From Haplomitrium mnioides (lineage: Eukaryota; Marchantiophyta; Haplomitriopsida; Calobryales), in assembly GCA_049999725.1 (NCBI GenBank), contig JBNGIS010007410.1, positions 1 through 21,377 on the forward strand: DNA of 21,377 bases, in the 5' to 3' direction. Every line of letters starts with the position of its first letter. The stretch's first letter is position 1. The position numbers and the translations under genes are program-made. Below the pieces are notes generated by a model. That model was not told where the DNA came from. It saw nothing but the letters and a program-made list of their open reading frames with translations, and did not search any database. This document shows positions 17,177-21,377 of this stretch, in pieces.

Positions 17177-17702
17177 TCAGTGACTGTAGAGGATGTTCTG
17201 CATCCAAGTAGTCACCAGTGATGCGCTTCATGTGCTATGTTCAGGGTGCAGAAGGCCCCAATCACTAACCTTTCAGCAGACCTCTTTGGGAGTTATGCTC
17301 TTGGATGTTTCCTTCACAAGATCAAACTAAAGTGAAATGAATGATGTTGCAAGCTGATGCTTGAGAGTTGACAGATTTTGATTAGTTGGATTCTTGGTGG
17401 AGTGCTAGGCATCATCATGACTGAGTTTTCCTGTTACTTCCGGAAAGTGGTAGAAACTCAGTACGACGATTGATCAGGACCTGCTGTCGGGAACTGACAA
17501 AACCAGCAGGAAGTTGTGGCAGCTTGCCACTGCTACACATGATGAGGCTGAATAGTCTGAAACTTTGTGCCTGACACCACATTGTCCAGGCTGCACTCTA
17601 TGCGTGCACAGTTGTGATATGTGTAGGTTTTTCCTAGACTATTGCAGCTTCCATTTAAGTGTTGTTGTGGTTAGTTTTGCTCTCCACAACTTCATAACTA
17701 AT
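16855..17702. mobile_element. 848-bp direct-repeat element, TRIM- or retrozyme-like
   Basis: Two direct repeats of about 320 bp (16855-17176 and 17386-17706), roughly 95% identical by eye, enclose 209 bp of non-coding DNA. The element sits in LINE-C between copies of ATATAATCAA (16845-16854 and 17703-17712), a target duplication of 6 to 10 bp; the exact length is ambiguous because the repeat itself ends in ATATAT. LINE-B has the site without insertion (TATAATCAA at 7824-7832). There is no protein, no clear primer-binding site after the first repeat, no polypurine tract before the second, and no TG...CA ends, so it is not a classical TRIM. The repeats hold a structured module (see findings). 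Confidence 0.8.
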
Positions 17703-17706
17703 ATAT
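17386..17706. repeat. direct repeat B of the 848-bp element
   Basis: It matches repeat A over its whole length at an offset of 530-531 bp. The CCTGCTG/CAGCAGG hairpin is kept (17480-17486 with 17504-17510). The loop reads GAACTGACAAAAC where repeat A has GAACTGACGAAAC. Most differences look like C-to-T or G-to-A changes, as expected of methylated plant repeats. Confidence 0.92.
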
Positions 17707-17761
17707 AATCAAAGGACACTTCAAACACTCTAGTCCCTCTAATTAATAGGCTGATGCATCT

Positions 17762-18208
17762 TCAAATATCTGGTTCTATAGAAAGCCGAGAGGGGATTAC
17801 ACTATGATGCAGTGAATCATCCTCTGAAGACCTTTCCAAGAAAATGGGACCTTCGTCTAGAAGTTCCTTTGCCAGAATGTCCTGTTTGGAAGACAGGCGT
17901 TTTGAGAACCTTGTTCGGCCCTTGGTGGCCAGACTAGTAGCTGTAGCCTTATCTGCCACCACTGCTTTTATTTTCTCACGCCATGTATATCTCTTTGTGA
18001 CCTTTTCCCACTTGTCAGAAGCCGCCTCCTCTGTCAATAACATTTGGGCTTCTGTGGTGGCTTCAGTCACTGCCCCTTGGATCATTTGGAACTCTGGTGT
18101 CCCTTCAGACGTCTCACTTGAAGCAATAGCCGTTTCATTTGCATTCAGAGGAGCATCTGAGCTAGTCTCTGGTACAGCCACAGAATCAACTTGAAACTGC
18201 CCTGTCAC
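17762..18208 (-). pseudogene. LINE-C ORF1, C-terminal part
   Basis: An open minus frame of 148 residues: an acidic/Ser-Thr-rich leader, TPEFQMIQGAVTEATTEAQ, the basic block KWEKVTKRYTWREKIKAVVA, then SKQDILAKELLDEG and a stop. The basic block is nearly identical in LINE-B (about 8200-8300). In this type of LINE, the segment after the zinc knuckle of ORF1 is expected to assist RNA binding. The zinc knuckle lies upstream in another frame, so at least one frameshift separates them. A short 3' UTR follows instead of ORF2. Confidence 0.75.
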
Positions 18209-18474
18209 CCTCCGTTTTGGATGAGGGATGGTAGTGGACCTCCTCCTTGAAATGGTCAGTATTTTCTGTTGACCATCGCTGTGACTCTCGTCCAGGCGGA
18301 TCGCCTCTGCCTAATCTTGAGATTCTTCCTCTTGTGCTGAGGAGTGCCTTGCTTCGTTTTCAATCTCCTTTGATGCAGCTGGAGAGGCTTCCGTACTCAG
18401 AGTGGGTACCCTATTGGTATGAGTGATGGCCTCACCCCTCATTTCTTGGCAATTCCGCGTGCCCTCCCTCTAGG

Positions 18475-18530
18475 ACATTTTCCAACCAGGTCATCAGTGC
18501 TCCTGCAGAGGAAGCATCTTAGAGGAAATC
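18475..18530 (-). pseudogene. LINE-C ORF1 zinc knuckle, His replaced
   Basis: The minus frame reads GFPLRCFLCRSTDDLVGKCP, a CxxC-x4-[H]-x4-C knuckle in which aspartate replaces the usual histidine. It is followed by RGRARG, as in ORF1 proteins of plant LINEs. The frame stops soon after. The solo LTR at 18533 separates it from the VEYDG end of the DUF4283-like part at about 19595. Confidence 0.75.
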
Positions 18531-18925
18531 CATGTTGGAAATTGGCAGCTTCACAATTTGCTGCTGAGGAATTGCCTGATCCTGCTCAGGAATTCCTGCA
18601 ACATACTTCCTTGGTGAAGTATGTCCCTGTAAATGTTTTGGTTTAGCTAGTTTAGGATCCTAGCTAGTTTAGAGAAGAATTTGGGGGTAGTGCCTGGTGG
18701 TGACACTTGTCAGCACCAGGAGGGTCCTTAGGGACAATTAATGATTATTGTCCCTTGCCAAAGTTAGAACACAGAAAAGTCATAGGAGTGTAGGTGAATA
18801 ATCATTGTGCAGCTCTTGTCCATACTAGTGGAAGAAATCTCCTTCATCTACACTGATTTAATCGCCCATGGTTTTTGAACAGGGGCGACCATAGAATCCC
18901 AGCACATTGCTGGTATTGTTTTCTG

Positions 18926-18934
18926 TATATAAAT
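18926..18934 (+). promoter_or_regulatory. TATA-like box of LTR family 2
   Basis: TATATAAAT sits about 390 bp into the LTR and precedes the CpG-rich repeats. The same box occurs at 7187-7195 in the other complete copy. The upstream palindrome is damaged here (TGACACTTGTCA, 18701-18712). Confidence 0.55.
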
Positions 18935-18999
18935 CTGATGAAGAGGAGCTCTAAGCATCCTCATTGCAAACCACATCACTTGTAAGTCGTTTTGTGCAT

Positions 19000-19340
19000 T
19001 CGAGCAAGGGAAAAATCGCGTCCAGCAGGGAGAGTCGTTTTTATAGAAAGTGAGGTCGTTTGTGCCTCGAAGGAGCTCGCGTTTGTTTCTGAAGGGGCTC
19101 GCATTTCGCTCAGAAAGGGTTCGCGTCTGGAGGGGCTCGCGCTCGCGTTCCTAGGGAGGTCGCGTTTTAAGCTCGTGAATGAGCTCGCGTTCGCGCCAGG
19201 CAGAAGGTCGCGTTCGAGCTCAGAAGGGGTCGAGCTCGCGTTGCATCTGGAAGCAGCTCGCGTTCGTAAGGAGGTCGCGACACTGCTGCGTTCGCATCTG
19301 GAAGAAGGTCGCGTGCCAGGAAGGAGGTCGCCCGTTTTCG
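19000..19340 (+). repeat. degenerate CpG-rich tandem units in LTR
   Basis: More than ten units built on GAGGTCGCG, GAGCTCGCG or GGGCTCGC occur at irregular spacing of about 20-40 bp. Similar units lie in the same LTR zone at about 1-250 and, in LTR family 1, at about 3080-3180. The density of CG is high compared with the rest of the window. Confidence 0.75.
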
Positions 19341-19594
19341 TTCTGAAGGAGGTCACATTTCGTGACCAAAAGGTGTCTGCGTTTTCGTGCTGGCAAGTCG
19401 ACCTGCGTTTCTGGTTTAGAAGTCGACCTGGGTTTCGTTCGAACCTGCTCACGAGAAGGCCTTCACGAATCTGCTGTCGCAGGACCTCTTCTTTGGAGCT
19501 GACGTTTTTACTTCTCTTTTGTCACAATACTCATCTTAGGTGGATTTTTGCTGCTGCATAATATCAAGTCGATTTGATATTTCACAACAATCCA

Positions 19595-20163
19595 TCATAC
19601 TCAACCTCTTGGGAGTAGGTCCCCTCCGGACACAAAAGCTTCAAAACTGGACTCACTCCTTTGGATGTGTCAAGCTGGACACAGAGTCTGACATGCATTC
19701 CATCAAGGACTGAAGGGACATAAATGCTTTTGCCAAAGAGGCTAGCAATCATAGGTAGCTGATTGCGTAGCTCTTCAGGGAAGAATGGCAAGGTAATCCA
19801 GGTAGGGACCAGAGCTTGTTCCACCAGTGGGTCAAAATTTGGTCGCCATGGTTGGAAGATACATTTCATACTCTTCAAGGAGAAGGGTACTCCACTAAGA
19901 AGCTCGATTCTGGCATTTTCTTCTGCTGCCAACACCAGGAAAAATCCTTTGCCAGTCATCCTGAGGACTGTAGCCTTCCACCCTTTCTGAGTACAGATTT
20001 TCTCAAACCAGTCAGAAATCTCCTTGAGGCCTAGGAAGAAGCTCCTGAACCGTCCTATGAGCAACCTCTTCCTAAGCTGATCAGAAGTAAGTGAACATAG
20101 ATCCTGATCAACTCTGAACACTTTTGGAGGCAAGGAAATGGTCTTTTTTCTTCTTTCCTCTGC
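19595..20163 (-). pseudogene. LINE-C ORF1, DUF4283-like domain
   Basis: An open minus frame of about 190 residues without stops. KVFRVDQDLCSLTSDQL and LLIGRFRSFF are followed by WKATVLRMTGKGFFLVLAA, FQPWRPNFDPL and VPTWITLPFFPEELRNQL. This is the pattern of the DUF4283 domain of plant LINE ORF1, which binds nucleic acid. CVQLDTSKGVSPVLKL and EVEYDG lead into the zinc knuckle, now displaced by the solo LTR. Its N-terminal lysine-rich codons are the point where LINE-A inserted. The frame being open suggests moderate age. Confidence 0.85.
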
Positions 20164-21151
20164 TTTTTTCTTGGCCGAAAGCAAACAACTTTATTTACTT
20201 TCAAACATCAAAGGTACAATCGCGGCCAGCAATCAGGCCGAGCGGCAAAACCAACAACCATTCAATCCCTTTCAGGATCTAGCCTAGTAAACCAAAGTAA
20301 CCCTATACCCTCAATCCAGATTACTACTAACATTCAGATTCCAGTAAACACTGTCTTCATCACGAATACAAAGCAGATGCCTGGCGCCCCAGGTTCTGTC
20401 AAAGGTTTCAAGAATGTTATCTCTCCTCTTCATTATGAGCCTTCATCCAGTCTCTGCAAGCATCACACCAAGCTTTCTTTCCGTACTCAACCAGTCTGAT
20501 CCAGATTTTTTTTTTCAAGCAGTACATATCCATATGTGACTTTTCAAAAACTATAGCGTTTCTAGAGAGCCATATGGAGTAAAGTACTATTCCTCTTAGA
20601 AAGGACCAGATCTCTTGAGATACAACCAGTGCTTTAGGTATTCTGTCGCCTAGGATGCATTGCTGCCAGGTTGGCTTCCACCTTTTAGTGTTCTCCCAAA
20701 TGGAGAACACTAATCTGTTAATGGTATTCCCTGCCCATTTCCAGATGGTGCTGATCCTAGGGCAAATCCAGAAACAGTGAATGAGATCTTCCAGTATGTC
20801 CTCCTTGCTGCAGACACAACTTGCATCAATCTCAGAGCCAGGCTTTTCTGTCTTTTTCCTGAAGCTCCCGACTTGCACACCTCTTTGGACAATAAGCCAC
20901 ATTAACGTGGCCTCTTTTGCTGATCTGCTCGCCTTCCATATATCAGTCCATCTGGAAGAATATGTAGAGCCGATTGAACCATGTGCTTCCCAGCGTTCCA
21001 GAACCGGGATGATTGTAGATGGCCGGTCCAAGATGAATCGACGGCCTTTCTTGGTGGAATAGCTGCTGAGGGGGGAGTTTTCTTTCCAGACCCACATTCC
21101 AGGGTCCCAATCTGCCTGTCCGATAACTGATCCAAGTATTTTATACTCAGC
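20164..21151 (-). mobile_element. LINE-A, 3' part, inserted in LINE-C
   Basis: A short T tract (20164-20169) marks the 3' tail. An AATAAA signal is present on the minus strand (near 20190), then a 3' UTR up to 20416 and the end of ORF2. It landed in the lysine codons of LINE-C ORF1. Its 3' UTR shares GCCGAGCGGCAAAAC with LINE-A2, and similar GCCGAAGCGGCAAAAC with LINE-C, so the families are related. LINE-A2 cuts it at 21151. Confidence 0.88.
20417..21151 (-). pseudogene. LINE-A ORF2 C-terminus (RT zinc-binding domain)
   Basis: The minus frame is open from 21151 to the stop at 20417, about 244 residues; the first in-frame ATG (21097) is unlikely to be a true start. RWTDIWKASRSAKEATLMWL is the start of the plant reverse-transcriptase zinc-binding region (zf-RVT). 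SCVCSKEDILEDLIHCFWIC holds the C-x-C and H-x4-C ligands, where CxxC is more common. ISTIWKW and VLYSIWLSRNAIVFE complete the family pattern. The RT and endonuclease are missing because LINE-A2 inserted at 21152. The absence of stops suggests a recent copy. Confidence 0.88.
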
Positions 21152-21377
21152 TTTCTTTTATTTTTTGACCGAAAGCAAACAACTTTTTTTACTTTCAAGC
21201 ACCAAGGATACAACCGTGGCCAGCAATCAGGCCGAGCGGCAAAAACCAACAACCAATCAATCCCTTTCGGGATCTAGCCTAGTAAATAACAAGAGCCCAA
21301 TGCCCTCAATCCAGATTACTACTAACATCCAAATTCCAGTAAACTGAGTCCTCGTCACGGATACAAAGCAAATGCCT
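21152..21377 (-). mobile_element. LINE-A2, 3' UTR, cut by the window edge
   Basis: A T-rich tail (about 21152-21166) is followed by GACCGAAAGCAAACAACTT and a 3' UTR matching LINE-A (20173-20390) with scattered differences. It is a second member of the LINE-A family, inserted into the ORF2 of the first. Its 5' part and any target duplication are outside the window. Confidence 0.85.

Larger units (their letters stand above)
18533..19589 (+). mobile_element. solo LTR, family 2 (1057 bp) inside LINE-C ORF1
   Basis: It starts TGTTGGAAATTGGCAGC and ends GATATTTCACAACA, flanked by the target duplication ATCCA at 18528-18532 and 19590-19594. It separates EVEYDG from FPLRCFLC in ORF1, which are adjacent in this protein type. 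A TATA-like box TATATAAAT is at 18926-18934. From about 19000 to 19340 there are many degenerate CpG-rich units of the GAGGTCGCG and GAGCTCGCG types. The 189-residue open frame across this zone looks like a by-product of the repeats and not a gene. No internal domain, so solo. Confidence 0.95.
16620..20163 (-). mobile_element. LINE-C, ORF1-only LINE with nested insertions
   Basis: The tail is T14-C-T9 at 16620-16643. The 3' region (GACAGGAAGTAAAA, with AATAAA on the minus strand) follows, then the ORF1 C-terminal part (17762-18208), the zinc knuckle (18475-18516) and the DUF4283-like part (19595-20163). It is interrupted by the direct-repeat element (16855-17702) and a solo LTR (18533-19589). 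As in LINE-B, the 3' UTR joins ORF1 directly, with no endonuclease or RT. The 5' end is cut at 20163 by LINE-A. Without insertions it is about 1.6 kb. Confidence 0.88.

Noticed and set aside
16855-17702. Ordinary TRIM
   Set aside because: No TG...CA termini, primer-binding site or polypurine tract is visible, although the direct-repeat layout is similar.
18992-19561. 189-residue plus-strand open frame and the opposing 158-residue frame
   Set aside because: Both lie wholly inside the solo LTR and follow its CpG-rich repeats; no domain is visible, and the LTR boundaries and target duplication explain the sequence.
1-21377. CRISPR array, bacterial operon, rRNA or tRNA gene
   Set aside because: The sequence is eukaryotic with introns and retrotransposons; the tandem repeats are inside transposon coding or LTR sequence, and no tRNA or rRNA was recognised.

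Overview
This window looks like repeat-dense nuclear DNA of a land plant. Three things suggest that. Four spliced exons encode the C-terminal region of a plant SIN3-like (SNL) corepressor. The non-LTR elements are of the streptophyte type, with a DUF4283-like ORF1 and a reverse-transcriptase zinc-binding C-terminus. There is also a decayed plant-type Copia element and its relatives as solo LTRs. The species cannot be read from the sequence; a large-genome non-seed plant is my guess only. A run of exactly 100 N at 12607-12706 is an assembly gap.

Region 1-12606 is mostly one nested stack of transposons. The oldest visible layer is a LINE on the minus strand ('LINE-D'). Its 5' part (coiled-coil ORF1, RNA-binding domain, endonuclease) lies at about 10830-12530. 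Its 3' part (reverse transcriptase, zinc motif, 3' UTR) lies at about 1051-4355. A Copia element on the plus strand (about 4356-10829) separates the two parts; it has lost its 5' LTR and the start of gag. The Copia element was itself hit by a 468-bp LINE tail ending in (TATTC)n (5274-5741) and by a 5'-truncated ORF1-only LINE ('LINE-B', 6528-8391). LINE-B was then hit by a solo LTR (6604-7650) and a 134-bp LINE stub (8031-8164). A different solo LTR (2762-3813) splits the reverse transcriptase of LINE-D. Target-site duplications can be read for most of these insertions.

Region 12707-14307 holds the only host-gene-like sequence, the SIN3-like exons (13313-14307, plus strand), with introns of 98, 162 and 182 bp and matching splice phases. 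Neither the N-terminal part of the gene nor its end is recognisable in the window.

Region 14308-21377 is a second nest. After a LINE ORF1 fragment ('LINE-E', about 14829-15700) comes 'LINE-C' (16620-20163, minus), the same ORF1-only family as LINE-B. It is interrupted by an 848-bp element made of two about 320-bp direct repeats (16855-17702), then by a 1057-bp solo LTR (18533-19589). Its 5' end is cut by 'LINE-A' (20164-21151), whose reverse-transcriptase C-terminus is still open. LINE-A is in turn cut by another copy of its own family ('LINE-A2', 21152-end). Because LINE-B and LINE-C share sequence but carry different insertions, each supplies the empty site for insertions in the other.

The strongest candidates for something undescribed are: the direct-repeat element and the structured module it shares with 1150-1350; the ORF1-only 'half-LINE' family; and two in-frame tandem amplifications inside conserved Copia motifs.
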